Shown: positions 1 to 12,506, counted from the first letter of the stretch. The stretch: 64,000 bases of DNA from Nymphaea colorata (GCF_008831285.2 NC_045139.1:31717706-31781705), one strand, 5' to 3'. Numbers and translations: made by a program. Notes: generated from the letters alone by a model not told the origin.

Positions 1-700
1 TGTTGGTTCTTTGCATAGCTCCTTTTAGATGAAGCTCTCACCTTCGAATCACAATGCAAAAATAAAATATGGCGGAATGCTGAAAAATGGATTGTTCCAT
101 GTTATATGTAGAGTGTTTGTTTGCGCCCATATGAGGTCATTTAATAAGAAGAACATTGTGTTATAATTCATTATTTAAAGAAACATAGTATGATTATGAA
201 TATCATTTCGAGATTCAATAATCAAACACTGAACATAATCGTACTAGAACGGTGTTTTCGAAGCAGGCAAGGACAAAGTTCTTATCAAACCCTTCTTACC
301 ATGCCACACGACAAGGCCACGACATTCTGCCCTTCTCTTGGATGCGGTGGGACTTTGGAGTTTACTAAACAAAAACTTAGAAGCGAAATTCTTGTAATCG
401 GAGAAAAAAGATCCGCAGCTCTTTTCAACCTCACTTTCAACGATAATTTACTTTAAGTTTCTATTCGATAACTTTTGTTATGAAAAATACAGAAACCAGT
501 TTTAGAATTAAAATGTTTCGAAGCCTGAATACTACACTACATACTTTAATTTGGGACTTGCTCTTGTCAGCATTTATAGTCCAAAAGAAGTAATGAACCA
601 GACCTCTTAAATGTGAACCTCCTTACAGCACATTTATCCCATAACAAATTCGATTTTATATTCTGTAGAGTAATTTTTCTTTTAATTACTAATTAAAAAA
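1..700. other. AT-rich intergenic DNA, no gene seen
   Basis: No convincing coding sequence. An 88-codon open frame at 190-456 has no recognisable motif and no neighbouring exon in phase. Base composition changes sharply at about 720, where a GC-rich island begins. Confidence 0.5.
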
Positions 701-719
701 AGCTTAAAAAAAAAGAAAA

Positions 720-1260
720 GAAAAAAAGAACAGCGGAGCGTTGCTGCGGGCCCCGCAGCAGAGAGTGGCCCCCACGAGCCAACTATAAACCGGCCTCTCC
801 GTGTGGGCCCCAGGAAAGGAGGGGAAACGATGGGGGACCAGGAGCAACGCGTGGGAGGGTAAAACGCAAAGGCCGAACCGAAGGAGACGACGTTTAGTTT
901 AAACGAGGGGGGTCCGGCCGCTAGCCTGGCCTGGCTCCCTTTTTTTTTTTCGTGGATATGTTGTGGGACCCAGAAGGTGGGGCCCTTTGGGAAAGCCCCT
1001 CCAATCAGCGAGTCACGTGACTGCAAAATGGCCAACCCCCAACCCCCCCCTTCTTTCCTCTGTGGTCCCCACATACTTCCCCCACCCGACCAGACCCAGC
1101 ACGGGCAAAAGCTGGGCCCCACCCCTTCCAACCCCGCTTTTCCACAACGTACACCACCCCCGAGGCCCCACCTTATTCCCGTCCGTCCATCCAATCATCA
1201 CCCGCCGCGTGTCGGCTCGCGCTCTCTCGGACCCCATCTAACCGCTCCCACGCGCACTGC
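720..1260. promoter_or_regulatory. GC-rich promoter-like island with clustered TCP-site-like motifs
   Basis: A GC-rich block between AT-rich flanks. It holds matches to the published class I TCP consensus GTGGGNCC (803-810, 963-970, 977-984; reverse orientation 1115-1122 and 1164-1171) and to the class II form GTGGNCCC (765-772, 1062-1069). It also has two CCAAT boxes (1001, 1191) and a G-box inside a 10-bp palindrome at 1012-1021. It lies just past the 3' end of the minus-strand TCP gene, so it is not that gene's upstream promoter. It could be a downstream element, the promoter of an antisense transcript, or the promoter of an unseen gene to the left. The motifs are seen; function is inferred. 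Confidence 0.45.
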
Positions 1261-1409
1261 CCTCACGCTTCCCCGAACCGATGAGGGAAAAACTCAAAGG
1301 ACCTCGTATTTCCTCATATTACCTAAACGCCATTCGCAAACGCCATTCCGTTGCAGCAATACTTGAGAAAAAGGAAAAAAAATAAAGAAGAGAGAAAGGA
1401 GAAGAAGCC

Positions 1410-1415
1410 TTTATT
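1410..1415 (-). terminator. Poly(A) signal of the TCP gene
   Basis: Canonical AATAAA on the minus strand about 100 bp downstream of the TCP stop codon, a usual distance for a plant 3' UTR. Confidence 0.5.
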
Positions 1416-1516
1416 TCGGGAATTTCCACCTTTTTTCTGGTTAATAGCTTAAAAGGCCTTTCTTTTTCTTTGTTTACACGAGAGGTTAGGTTACAGAGGG
1501 AAGAAAGAAATAAGGT

Positions 1517-2623
1517 CTATTCCCGGAGGGCAGTTTCGGAAGGCTCGTGGCCGTCGTTGCTGCGCCCGTCCTGCTGCTCTCCCATGAATTGGTGGAGCTC
1601 CGCCTTTGCGCCATCCCCGGAATCTTCCGCAACTGAGGGCGGGGACGCTGAATGAGGAGGAGGCGGCGGCGGCGAGATGGAGGGGTCGATGGTCGCGGCG
1701 AGGTTGAGGTGGGGCATCAGGAGGCCGTTGGCCGCAGCGGAGAACAGGCCGGAGATGGGGCGGCCGGGCATGTTCACGAGGGAGGGGACGGGCGGGGCCG
1801 GGAAGGTCCAGAGCTGCTGTCCCGGCGGGACGGAGGACGGTGGCGCGTGGGCGCCGACAGGGACCATCCAGACGGTTCCGGCTACGGCGTTGGGCAGGAC
1901 CCTCTCCCCGCCGACGGCCCACACGGGCCCGCAGATGCTGTGCGACATCATCGAGGAGCAGAGCGGAACGACCAGGGGCTGGTGACCGTTGGTGGTGGCA
2001 CTGGAGGCGCCGGCGGTCGTGGTGGTAGTGGTGTCCGTGCCGGCGGCGGTGGTAGCGGGCGTTGTCTTTCGCCGCCGCTTGTTGGAGTCTCCCGAGGAGG
2101 GCGACGGGAGGGCGGGGGTCGAGGAGGAGGGGCGCTCGGTGGGAATCCTGAGGGTACCATCCACCGTGACGGCGATGGCCGGAACGGTTCCCGTGCCGGT
2201 GGCGGCGATAATGGCCGGCTCTGCGTGCTCCAGGAGCCAGCGGATTGTCTCGCCGTCGGACTTGTGACCCAGCTCCCTGGTGAGCTGGAAGATCCTGGCC
2301 GCACACGTGGCCGGCATCCTGATCCGACGGCCCCTGCCCTCCACCTTGGTGTGCCGGTCCCGGCTGGGCCCCCGCCTTCCCGGCCTCTTCGCCGGCACCA
2401 GCGCCGCCTCCTGATACATTTTCCGCTCCTCATCCTCTCCGCCCTCGTCCCCCATAGAGTCAGGCTCCGGCTTGGGGTGAACGACCAAGCTGCGGGACCT
2501 TCCACTTAATGCGTCCCCGTCGTCGTTGGTGGTGGTAGCCGCCGCCATATTTTCCAGATGGGTCGTCGCTCCCCATCTCCCCTTATCTTCGTCGTCCTCC
2601 ACCTCCTGCTTCCTCGCCTCCAT
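1517..2623 (-). CDS. Class I (PCF-type) TCP transcription factor, TCP9/TCP19-like
   Basis: Intronless gene of 368 residues. The TCP DNA-binding and dimerisation domain lies at about residues 84-138: a basic region beginning [13 protein letters not shown], then the helix-loop-helix with the class I signature [20 protein letters not shown]. After it come the [17 protein letters not shown] block and an NGTL/DGTL-IPT motif typical of the TCP9/TCP19 branch. Cys107 matches position 20 of the class I TCP domain, the cysteine reported to make DNA binding redox-sensitive. An acidic, KPEPD-containing N-terminus (about 49-68) and Pro/Ser/Thr-rich stretches flank the domain. Class I TCPs are nuclear factors that bind GTGGGNCC and regulate growth and cell proliferation. 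The first in-frame ATG (2623) is used; a second Met at residue 26 is possible. GC content is far above the surroundings, which creates long antisense shadow frames. Family is certain, exact orthologue is not. Confidence 0.95.
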   Translation of the reverse strand: MEARKQEVEDDEDKGRWGATTHLENMAAATTTNDDGDALSGRSRSLVVHPKPEPDSMGDEGGEDEERKMYQEAALVPAKRPGRRGPSRDRHTKVEGRGRRIRMPATCAARIFQLTRELGHKSDGETIRWLLEHAEPAIIAATGTGTVPAIAVTVDGTLRIPTERPSSSTPALPSPSSGDSNKRRRKTTPATTAAGTDTTTTTTAGASSATTNGHQPLVVPLCSSMMSHSICGPVWAVGGERVLPNAVAGTVWMVPVGAHAPPSSVPPGQQLWTFPAPPVPSLVNMPGRPISGLFSAAANGLLMPHLNLAATIDPSISPPPPPPHSASPPSVAEDSGDGAKAELHQFMGEQQDGRSNDGHEPSETALRE

Positions 2624-2880
2624 AAAAGAGAGTCGGCCTTTCTTCTGTGCCTTTTTCCTGTCACCCGACCCGTGCCTACGGCTCGAGAGAAGAGGGACCC
2701 TCTGCGATTTCTGTTGTATGGGTCTTCAACCTCTTTCGAAGCGACAGAGAGACAAAGAGAGATGGAGAGAGAGAGAGAGAGAGAGAGAGATCTAGGGCTT
2801 GGTGTTGGGGCGAACGGAGGTCAAACGGCACATAAAGAAGATGGTCTTTGAAGGATGAGCCACGGCGCCTCTGTCTCTTC
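2624..2880 (-). promoter_or_regulatory. 5' leader/promoter of the TCP gene with GA/CT microsatellite
   Basis: Upstream of the TCP start on the minus strand. It contains a GA repeat on the plus strand at 2765-2790 (CT on the transcribed strand). CT/GA tracts are common in plant core promoters and 5' leaders. No clear TATA box was recognised, so the transcription start is not placed. Confidence 0.45.
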
Positions 2881-3658
2881 CCAAAAGACTACATATATGG
2901 AGAGAAGGGGAAGAAGAGCAAGGAAGCAGACGTCTCTCAAAAGAACATTATTTTGACTAAACTCATGTCCATGTGCCACCACGGGCTTCACTCTTTTATT
3001 GCCTCTCCCCTTCGCTGCTTTCTTCTTCTTTCCTCTTTTATTGCCTTTTCACGTCACTGCTAAAAAGAAGAGGAGATGATGTACGCTCCGAACCAACGCC
3101 CTTTCCAAGCATTGCCCCAAAAATGGAGATCAGAAAGAGCCAGATAGAGACGCTTTAAGATTCAGCTAAAGAGAGAAAAGAAAGTCATAGAAAACTTTTC
3201 CTATCAAACAGCAGTCCATGAAGGGGAGTGGAAACAAGTTCCCCTGGTCATCAGACAACAGGGCGCTGGGAGGAAGAAAAGGAGTTGCAGCTTCGGACAA
3301 GGACAGTATCAGGCCACTACAAAGTGGTAGACAATATAGACGCTAAATGTGCAGGGTTGTGGTTGACTGTCTCTCATTGGGAAGGCCCCATCTGTCGGCC
3401 CATTATGGCTTGCTGTGGATTTTCCATGGGCTCTGATCAGCTAAAAGCCCATTTGCTGACATGTCCTCGCAGGTGACTTGTCTAAAGATAGGAGAAGATG
3501 ACATTTTCGACGGGATCTACAGTGATGCCAATGTGATATTTTATCTGCTGTGCCAATTGTGCAGATCCCATCTAATCCTACAGCATCCCAAATCTATGTT
3601 TGCTAATAGATTGTGTCAAATCTAAAAAGAGTGTTTGATAGCTTCGAATTTGAGTTTT
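2881..3658. other. Intergenic, no gene seen
   Basis: Upstream flank of the TCP gene. Short open frames (for example 3228-3476) show no family motif and no splice partners. Confidence 0.4.
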
Positions 3659-3752
3659 CATCAAGCCTTCCATCATCCGATTCAGGAGTGGAGCTAGAAA
3701 TTTTTCATCAAGCCTTCCATCATCCGATTTAGGAGTGGAGCTAGAAATTTTT
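3659..3752. repeat. Tandem duplication, 47-bp unit, two copies
   Basis: The units at 3659-3705 and 3706-3752 differ by a single C/T change. The unit spans host flank plus the first bases of the adjacent hAT-like element, so duplication followed insertion. Confidence 0.8.
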
Positions 3753-3927
3753 CATAAAGGAGGCTAATTAAAGTTTTAAAATTTTGACAGGAGTTGAAAT
3801 ATCATTTTTCATAATTTTTATATTAGACAAGTGAAATTTTTTAAAATTTACATGTAAATTTTTATTTTATTTTATTTTTTTGAGGTGGAGCCAGAGTCCA
3901 TGCGGGCCTCCCCTGGCTCTGCCCCTG
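3683..3927 (+). mobile_element. hAT-like MITE, family A (border duplicated)
   Basis: About 200 bp matching the copies at 6207 and 41689. It starts with CAGGAGTGGAGC (and again in the duplicated unit) and ends GGCTCTGCCCCTG. The 8-mer CTTCCATC follows the right end and also occurs to the left, with 8 filler bases between it and the terminus. The inside is AT-rich with no coding capacity. Confidence 0.7.
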
Positions 3928-3954
3928 CTTCCATCTTAATTCTGACATTTTCTC

Positions 3955-5143
3955 AATCCAGAGAAGTAACATAAAGGTTTTTAATGTGGATCTTAAGTCT
4001 GACCTAAGATCCTTAGTTGAATGAATCATGAATTTTACCATAGCAGTATGTCATGTCAATTTCACATCAGATCCATGTAACTTGAATTGGGAGTAATCAA
4101 ACCCTCTCTAATAAGGGCGTCAATAGATTAGATTTGGATAATAAATTGACTGCATTTCTCCAAACAATCAGATGTAAAAGAAGAAAAAACCTAATATTTG
4201 ACTAAGAAATCTGATCAGATCAGGATTTAAGAACTGCATCCAGTCTTATTCCAATCTGATTTTAGCGAAATATTTAATCAAATCTTAATACACGCTTAGT
4301 TTTACACAAATATCCTATATTAATATTCGTATGTGTTGAAAGTCGTCAGTGTTCTTAATATATGATCATAACGCGTTTTAGATTCCGTTATGCACCTGAA
4401 AGCTAGATATGGATTTATATGTGAAAATAAAAATCGAATTCAAATTATGAATTTAAAAACCAGAGTTGGACATAACATAAACTTCCTTCCTTCTTCGTTC
4501 GAATAAATATATCAACATCTAAAAAATCAAATACAGTGAGTGGTACATCCAATTCAAATCTGATCAATATTTTTAACTAAATCTGTGTCTAATTATTAAA
4601 ATCAATAGAACCGATTTCTTCCTTTTTTGTCTTTAAATTATTTTTTAACTTTGTTTGTGATTAGGTTTGAATTTGCAATAAGTAAATCCAGCATCATTTG
4701 CTTTATTATGCATATATAATATAAGATTATTTTAAAAAAAATTAAATGAAAAAAAAAGCTGCCCATGATATGCATCCTGAGATCACCCCGTTGGGTATAT
4801 ATATTTGACAATACTCGTGTATAAAAGGGTTTGTTTCCCCTTCAATAAAAAAAAATATAATATATTATCACCTCTTTGAAGTGCCTTTCTCTCGCTGCTC
4901 TCAATGCAAAAAAAAAAAAAGGCCCATCACAAATTATTGTTGCAAGTAAATAATGCCGTCACTGAATTTTCTTGTATATCTTATGAACCATTCATATGTT
5001 AGAAAAAATTATAAATTTGTATCCCTTGTAATATTTTTTTTTTCAAAAAGGACACACGGTTTCATGAGAAAAGATGAATGCATCTTACCTTTTGGGGGGA
5101 TTGGCTAATGGGAATTATTACGTTCCAAAGAAGTTACTGTTCT
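3955..5143. other. AT-rich intergenic DNA, no gene seen
   Basis: Low-complexity A/T runs and no supported open frame. Confidence 0.4.
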
Positions 5144-5423
5144 GCTATGTCACTAAGATGCGGGGTGTGGGTACGAGTGCAGGTGCTAATATGAATGTCG
5201 GTGCGGTACATCTCAAAAAATTATGTGTAACGATACGACAAGAATATTTATTATTATTATTAATTTATTATTATTATATATTAATAATATCAAATTTATT
5301 AAAAAAACAAAAAAAAATAAACTCAAATTAACGTGCGCTGTGGGTTGGGTGCGAATCTGGGTCGCACCCGCATCGCGTCGACGTGAGTGCGTCACCAGGA
5401 TTGCCGCACCCTGGTGACATAGC
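5144..5423. mobile_element. MITE-like element with GCTATGTCAC terminal inverted repeats
   Basis: The left end reads GCTATGTCACTAAGATGCGG. The right end, reverse-complemented, reads GCTATGTCACCAGGGTGCGG: 17 of 20 match. The inside has GTGCGGGT-type short repeats and a TTA-rich core. Flanks share TGTTC near both borders, so a target duplication is possible but not clean. No coding capacity. Superfamily not assigned. Confidence 0.6.
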
Positions 5424-6198
5424 TGTTCGGTCAGTTCATGAACATTGTATTCCTGTTACCAATTGGCCCCTCTTGTGTACCAGCTAAATTTTTGCACCTT
5501 ATTCAAAAACATGTCCCAATTACTAAACAAGTGCAGTTGATCATGTGAAGATGACCAAAATACCTCAAGATGTAAGCTACTCTCATTAGTGCTCATTGTT
5601 TTCTATCAACCTCACTAATCATGCCAAAACAGTATTTAGTGTTTTAAACTGCATCTAATATGGTTTCCCTAAATTATGCAAAAAAAAATGTTTCTTAGAT
5701 CCCTTTTAGAGGACAAAATATTAATTTTTCAACTCTTGTGACCTTCAAATTCGTTAAAAAATCATACTGGTATTTGTCTTTTAATTTAGTCTAGAGTTAG
5801 AGAGAGTGAGTCATGTATTGACACTACCAAAATAAAAAAAACAAATTGAATAAGGACGCAGATTCAGCCATTCAGCTGAATCGACTGTGAATAGGAAACA
5901 AATTATTATGTATTATACATATTTTTTAAAAAAGAGGAAAACAAGGCATCTTAAAATATTAATAACTAATAGAATGAACAGATATGACATTTGAACCCAA
6001 TCAATTTTCCACCTGCTTAATTTTCAAGTCTGCAATATTATATAAACCTAAAAATATACTAACCATTTGCCATTACAAGAAGGAATGGTTTAATTATGAA
6101 AATGACTGTCAAGGAGGCAGTACCCATAGTTGGTCAGATTTAGTATGGATCGTATACGGATGATAGACAGAGAGACTTGCTCTCTTAGGGTTACCTTG
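5424..6198. other. AT-rich intergenic DNA, no gene seen
   Basis: No coding frame, repeat boundary or RNA gene recognised. Confidence 0.4.
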
Positions 6199-6206
6199 CC
6201 TAAGAT

Positions 6207-6404
6207 CAGGGGCGGATTTAGAAATTTTTTATGAGGGGGTCGAATTAAAGTTTCTAAATTTTGGCAGGAGTCGAAATATCATTTTCAAAATTTTTATATA
6301 GAACAAATAAAATTTTCTAAAATTTACATGTATTTTTTTTAAATTTTTTTGAGAAGGGGGCAGGGCCCATGCGCCCCCCTCCCCCTCTTTTGGCTCCGCC
6401 CCTG
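6207..6404 (+). mobile_element. hAT-like MITE, family A, 198 bp
   Basis: Begins CAGGGGCGGATTTAG and ends GGCTCCGCCCCTG. The outer 10 bp of the two ends are inverted copies. Flanked by 8-bp sequences CCTAAGAT (6199-6206) and CCTGAGAT (6405-6412), 7 of 8 identical. An 8-bp duplication and a CAGGG terminus are typical of the hAT superfamily (maize Ac is the reference). No transposase. Confidence 0.85.
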
Positions 6405-6412
6405 CCTGAGAT

Positions 6413-6779
6413 CATCGAAGAATGATTAAGTTGGCTAAAGATGATCAAGTTGACCTTTGCGAACAACTTGATATAGAATGTTTGCTGGTCCTCGTGGTCA
6501 CTATTATTCATCTAGGCCGCAAACTACGGCAAATTCGTCATCCCATTTGAAGGATTTACTGTAGGTGAATCCAAGCGCCAAAGTAAATTAGAACCTTAGA
6601 TCTATAAGGGTATAGCCTTGGGAAGTTTTACATTAAAGGAGGTTTCCATAAAATAAACATTAAAAAAAAAAAGGTCTGCGGATCTTGGATCCTGGATCCT
6701 GGTTGAACTTGGTGAGAAACTCGCATTGGAAAAAGAAGAACCTCATGAGTGGAGGTACGTTATTGTAGCTGAGTCAATT
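6413..6779. other. Intergenic, no gene seen
   Basis: Spacer between a MITE and the 128-bp tandem repeat. Nothing coding recognised. Confidence 0.4.
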
Positions 6780-7090
6780 ATTGGTGCCTCGTATGAATGT
6801 GAGTCGACCAAATATTAACTAATATGGATCTGATTCATATCCAAATCTATTGGTCATGTTCCAAAAAAAAAAAAAAACCATATCCAACTAAGAATTAGAT
6901 ACACGCTTATTGGTATCTCATGTGAATGTGAATCGACCAAATATTTCCTAATATGGATCTGATCCATATCCAAATCTATTGGTCATGTCCCCCCAAAAAA
7001 AAAAAACATCCAACTAAGAATTAGATACACGCTTATTGGTATCTCATGTGAATCGACCAAATATTACCTAATATGGATCTGGTCCATTGC
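6780..7090. repeat. Tandem repeat, about 2.5 units of ~128 bp
   Basis: Units start at about 6780, 6909 and 7035 (spacings 129 and 126). Each carries ATTGGT, a tract with GTGAATCGACCAAATATT, GGATCTGATCCATATCC and an A-run of variable length. Confidence 0.8.
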
Positions 7091-7569
7091 CTCTCCATAG
7101 ACTTCTAAGATGCTGAATGCCTTCAATTCCACAAAATAACATCTGCCCCTCAGTAATATGCAGGAAAATGTGTTCCATATGCATTATGTTATGCTGCACA
7201 TGTCGACAAGCTTCTTCTGTATATATACAATACTTAATTTGGTTTAGTTATTATGGTACGTGCAAGATAAGTTCAGACAGAAAGAAACAGGAGATTACAA
7301 AGTCATTCGCACCAACTGCCATGAGGCTGTTTGATAATAATAACAAGACGTTACTAGACCTGCGGATTGGGCCGGCCTGATAAGAGTCGAGCCAGGTTGG
7401 CCTGAAGCACGAAACCCGATCCCAAGCCGGGGTCGTTCTCGGAGCCTAGGCCTGGCCTAGCCCGGCCAGATTAAAATATTTTTTTAATATAAAATATTTT
7501 TTTAATATAAAATACATTTTAAATAATGAAATATATATTGAGTGCCCATCGGGTATTCGAGCCGGTTGC
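7091..7569. other. Intergenic, GGCC-rich patch at 7370-7470
   Basis: No gene. The patch alternates GGCC/GCCC words typical of plant transposon subterminal regions, but no boundaries were found. Confidence 0.35.
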
Positions 7570-7577
7570 CCCAGCTT

Positions 7578-7748
7578 TAGGGGTGGAAGGGGGAGGGGGT
7601 GCCTCAGGTCATGACCCGGGTAAGCGCAGAAAAAAAGTTTATATTGAACAAATCAATTTTTTTAAGTTTGGCCCGACCATTCGCTCCACTTGGCTCGACC
7701 AGCGGACCATTTGACCCGCCCCTAAAAAAAATCCTTGCTTCACCCTTG
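7578..7748 (+). mobile_element. hAT-like MITE, family B, 171 bp
   Basis: Starts TAGGGGTGGAAGG and ends TGCTTCACCCTTG. Flanking 8-mers CCCAGCTT (7570-7577) and CCCAGGTT (7749-7756) match at 7 of 8. The right-hand part (GACCCGCCCCTAAAAAAAATCC) resembles the copy at 8538. No coding capacity. Confidence 0.75.
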
Positions 7749-7756
7749 CCCAGGTT

Positions 7757-8529
7757 AGATGTTACTATTTTATGTACTTGGGGCAAATTCATAATATACT
7801 TTTTAAAATGTTTCATGAACCTGTCAGAATTCTTGGAGCAGAAGTATGGAAAAGTAACTTCTTGTTATTGTTGTCAAACGACCCTTACGTAGCTCAGAAT
7901 GCACCATACGTTTACTCACTTTCCGAGTTCTTGAAAGCCAAAAGTTAACAGTATTTGGCAAAGTACTCATAGACATTATCTCGATCGGGTTCAACTGTGA
8001 TTCATGCAAGGATCATGATCTCGCGGCGGCCGGTCAATTTGAATTTAGTTGGTCTTCCATTGTTGGGTTAGGTGGGTGCGTTCTACAAGGCAAAGGTGCA
8101 TGCCCACCAAAACCAAGATGTGGGACCTCATCTTTGTTGGTGGTATCCTTTGTCCTCTATGTGATTTCTTCGCCTGTTCCCTACACTTGGCCACTTGAAC
8201 CCACAAAGAAATGAAAACTTGTAGGATCTTATGTGTGGATGGTACATTGCATCTCTTTTGACTGGCTCTTGTTCTGCATGTAAAAATAAGTGGTTGGTCA
8301 TGAGTTCAAATCTCACTATGCCCCCAAGCTTGCTTAGAAATGTTTTTAGAGTTCAATTACTCTTTAGTCAATAATTTCCCCGGATATCGGGCTAAATAAT
8401 TTTGATATGGCTACCCAAATCAGAGAGATTCTCAAATGAAGAATGTCGCTACCAAGCAGTCGATTCCAGATCCATGATTTTCAAATCCATTTATGGGTGT
8501 GTTTGATCTATGATCTTTTTTATGTGAGA
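7757..8529. other. Intergenic, no gene seen
   Basis: One tRNA-like internal box (GAGTTCAAATCTC near 8301) was noted, but without a partner A box or a cloverleaf. Confidence 0.35.
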
Positions 8530-8537
8530 TCCACAAT

Positions 8538-8729
8538 AAGGGGCGGAGAGGGGGGCCCGCCTAGGCCGTTGCCCCACCTTAGCTAATTGAAAAAAAAAAA
8601 TATTAAAAAAATATTAAATGTTTAGTTGCATAATGTATTTTTTGGATTCGAGTTTAGTTTGGTCCTACCTGAATAAGTTGGTTGTACTGTTTGGCCCACC
8701 CCTGAAAAAAAATCCCCGCTCCACCCCTG
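8538..8729 (+). mobile_element. hAT-like MITE, family B, 192 bp, perfect target duplication
   Basis: Begins AAGGGGCGGAG and ends GCTCCACCCCTG. Flanked by identical 8-mers TCCACAAT (8530-8537 and 8730-8737). The inside is AT-rich. The copies at 11150 (inverted, truncated) and 29050 (truncated) share its core. Confidence 0.88.
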
Positions 8730-8737
8730 TCCACAAT

Positions 8738-9440
8738 ATAAACAAATAATGTATTTGACAATTGTGTGGTAAAGAGGATTTGAATTTTGACATGTTTAGT
8801 TTATAACCAAAACCTCAAAATTAGAGGTTGAATGATTGGTGTTTGACCTTAAATGCACGGATATAAGATTCTCAATTATTTCAACTCACCTGAGTTCTCA
8901 AATCCGAGGCTATCAAATGCCCTCCTATGTTAAAGCATCTTAAATTTGAGAATTAATAGAGGGGTTTGGTATGAGAGCTATGGTCAGATGAGTCAAATGG
9001 GACCTAAGAATGGTTCCTTGATGTTTAAATAATGTATTAAAGTGTTGGCAAGTTGAGTTGTAAACTTCTCTTCTTCTTTTTCTCCTTTTAAAACTTTTCT
9101 GCCTTTTTTTTCTCTATTTTAATATAAAGGAAACCCCTTTCACAAATGTTACATCTTTAAGCCTCTAATTGCCGATCATGGTTCATTTCATTCATTTAAA
9201 ACTTGCTTTACTCTGAGGATTTAAATCGGACTCATATGACTTGTGATCAAAACAAGCCTCTCCTTTTCTCTTTTTCCTTTTAGTTAATGGCTGTTGCAAG
9301 GAATACAGGCTCCTACTTGACTGGTAGGTTTTAAGACTTTAAGTTGAAATTAGTTAAAAGTTCAATTTTTAAAATGCATCTCTTCAGTCGTAAGGGGTTT
9401 GACATAGCTGGTTGTTGGTTCGATTTTCATGGGCATCAAT
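8738..9440. other. AT-rich intergenic DNA, no gene seen
   Basis: A segment at about 8790-8940 resembles the Harbinger-like elements further right (words such as GAGGCTATCAAATGCCCTC), but I could not fix its ends. Confidence 0.35.
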
Positions 9441-9856
9441 CTTATGTCACACGGATACTTGGGTTTGGCCCACGTATCCGTATCTATACTCCGATACCTG
9501 AATCCCGATACCGATACTCCTTGGATACGTCTGGATCGGGTTTGGGTCAAACCCGATCCAAACCCGTTAAAGGAAACCCGATTTCTTTTTTATCGACCTT
9601 TCTTTCTCCCTTTCACCCGACAAGGTCTGTGCCTTTAGGTTTTATGCAGTTGCAGCAGATCATGAGCAAAGATGGCGGATAGTTTAATGTTTTTTGTGAT
9701 GAACTATTAGTTTTAGTTTAATGTTTTTTTTTCATTTTATCATTTGATAATATAAAATTAGTCGTATCCGCTTATCCTAAAAAATTAAAAATTATTGTAT
9801 TCGTACTCGTATTCCCGTACCCGTACCCGTATCGTACCAGTATCCGTATGACTTAG
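9441..9856. mobile_element. MITE-like element with CTTATGTCACACGGATAC ends
   Basis: The left end is CTTATGTCACACGGATAC. The right end, reverse-complemented, is CTAAGTCATACGGATAC. The outer part resembles the element at 5144. The inside has degenerate CGTATCC/CGTACC short repeats (9470-9530, 9800-9850) and a near-palindrome at 9533-9559 with 12-bp perfect arms (GGATCGGGTTTG) around GGT. No clear target duplication and no credible protein. Confidence 0.5.
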
Positions 9857-11149
9857 AGTTTTGTGCAAGCCAAAACATATATTCATTCTTGGAGCCTGTG
9901 TGGGCAATTACCCACAAAGATCTATAAAAGTGTTTTTTTTTTATTGGTATCTCAAAGTCATTTTCTTTTATTTACATATGAAAAGCCTTTACAAACTTAA
10001 AAGTTTATTACTATTGCCTCTTAGCCATGGTCACCCCTGGGCCACCATAACACAACCATGGATGGATAAAACAATGATGAAGCTAGTTGTTATATACAAA
10101 TGTAAGGTCTCCATTCCAAAAAAATTATAGTAGAACGCGTTTTTTGAAAAAAATGTGATAAATTAAATTGCCATTTAAAACTAAAAAATGCTTTTTTTGA
10201 AAAAAATGTGAAAAACAAATGCTTTTTAACATGTTTTTTTTACTTCTACTTTTTTTTTCATTTTTTATTTATTGTAAACGTACATGATGTTTGTGTTACT
10301 AGTTTCTTACTTAGTTTATTTTTTTCTTATTTTTAAAAATTTTAAAAATTTACCATAACGTTTTTTTTTTTCTTAAACTCGTCATATTATACTCGAAAAA
10401 AACCTCACCATTTAAAACTCTAAAACGTTATTTGTGACTATGCAAAAAATTAGTTTAGTAAAATACAATGCATATTGGTCACTAAGATATTTGACCATCT
10501 CTCCAACGACTTTTTTTCAAGTACATATTTTTAATTGAAATGCTCAAAAAAAGGTTCATCTTTTATTATATAGCCGATTATATGTTATGGCTCCTAACAA
10601 GGGGTCGTGTGTTGTGAGTTCAAAATGACCAAAGTGGTCTTTCTATTTAATGGAATACTCCTGCCCTTATAAGGGCAAAGGTGGAAATTTAAAGTTACCA
10701 AAATTACCTAAATGCCCCTTTATAATATGTGGGAACCTTCGTTCCTATGTTAATGGCATAACATGGAAAGTGTCTTCCCTTTATTAGCGATGTTTTCAGA
10801 AAAAAACATATGAAGCATGCGTTGTTTACATAATTGATTGGGTAGATTATATTGTTAAACTGTACTTGTAACCTAAGCGTTGAGTTTCTTGAAAAGCACT
10901 CAAATGAGTGCAACATGATCATTGTTACTAATTTGACAAAAAACCTCTGGGGATTTCTAAATATATGTGAAAAAATTTAAGTTTTTTTTTTCTTTATTAG
11001 TGTCCAATATTCAGGTTGCCCATTAGAACTACATTCTGGTGTTGAAAAATTACAAATATTAACACATATATTTTCAAAATTTAGGTTGAAATTTCTTATA
11101 AAAGGTTTTCTACTTGTCCATCTTCTGTATCAGTTCGAATATATCTTGC
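9857..11149. other. AT-rich intergenic DNA with repeat remnant at 10130-10340
   Basis: 10130-10340 (words GATAAATTAAATTGCCATTTAAAAC and runs of T) resembles intronic sequence at about 53900 in the kinase gene, so it is probably a dispersed repeat. No gene seen. Confidence 0.4.
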
Positions 11150-12368
<1,219 letters not shown>

Positions 12369-12437
12369 CAGGGGCAGAGCCAAGGCCCGGGCCCGGGCGA
12401 GCGATTCCCCCACCCTCTTTTTTTTTTTTAAAAAATT

Positions 12438-12506
<69 letters not shown>

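Noticed and set aside
682-1194. 170-codon minus-strand frame and overlapping plus frames in the GC-rich island
   Set aside because: Overlapping frames on both strands, biased composition and no conserved motif; explained by GC richness.
1652-2509. 285-codon plus-strand open frame
   Set aside because: Antisense shadow of the GC-rich TCP gene; Gly/Arg-rich low complexity with no family motif.
8280-8310. tRNA/SINE B-box-like motif (also near 9410, 13250 and 13455)
   Set aside because: No A box at the right spacing and no cloverleaf; such motifs are common by chance.
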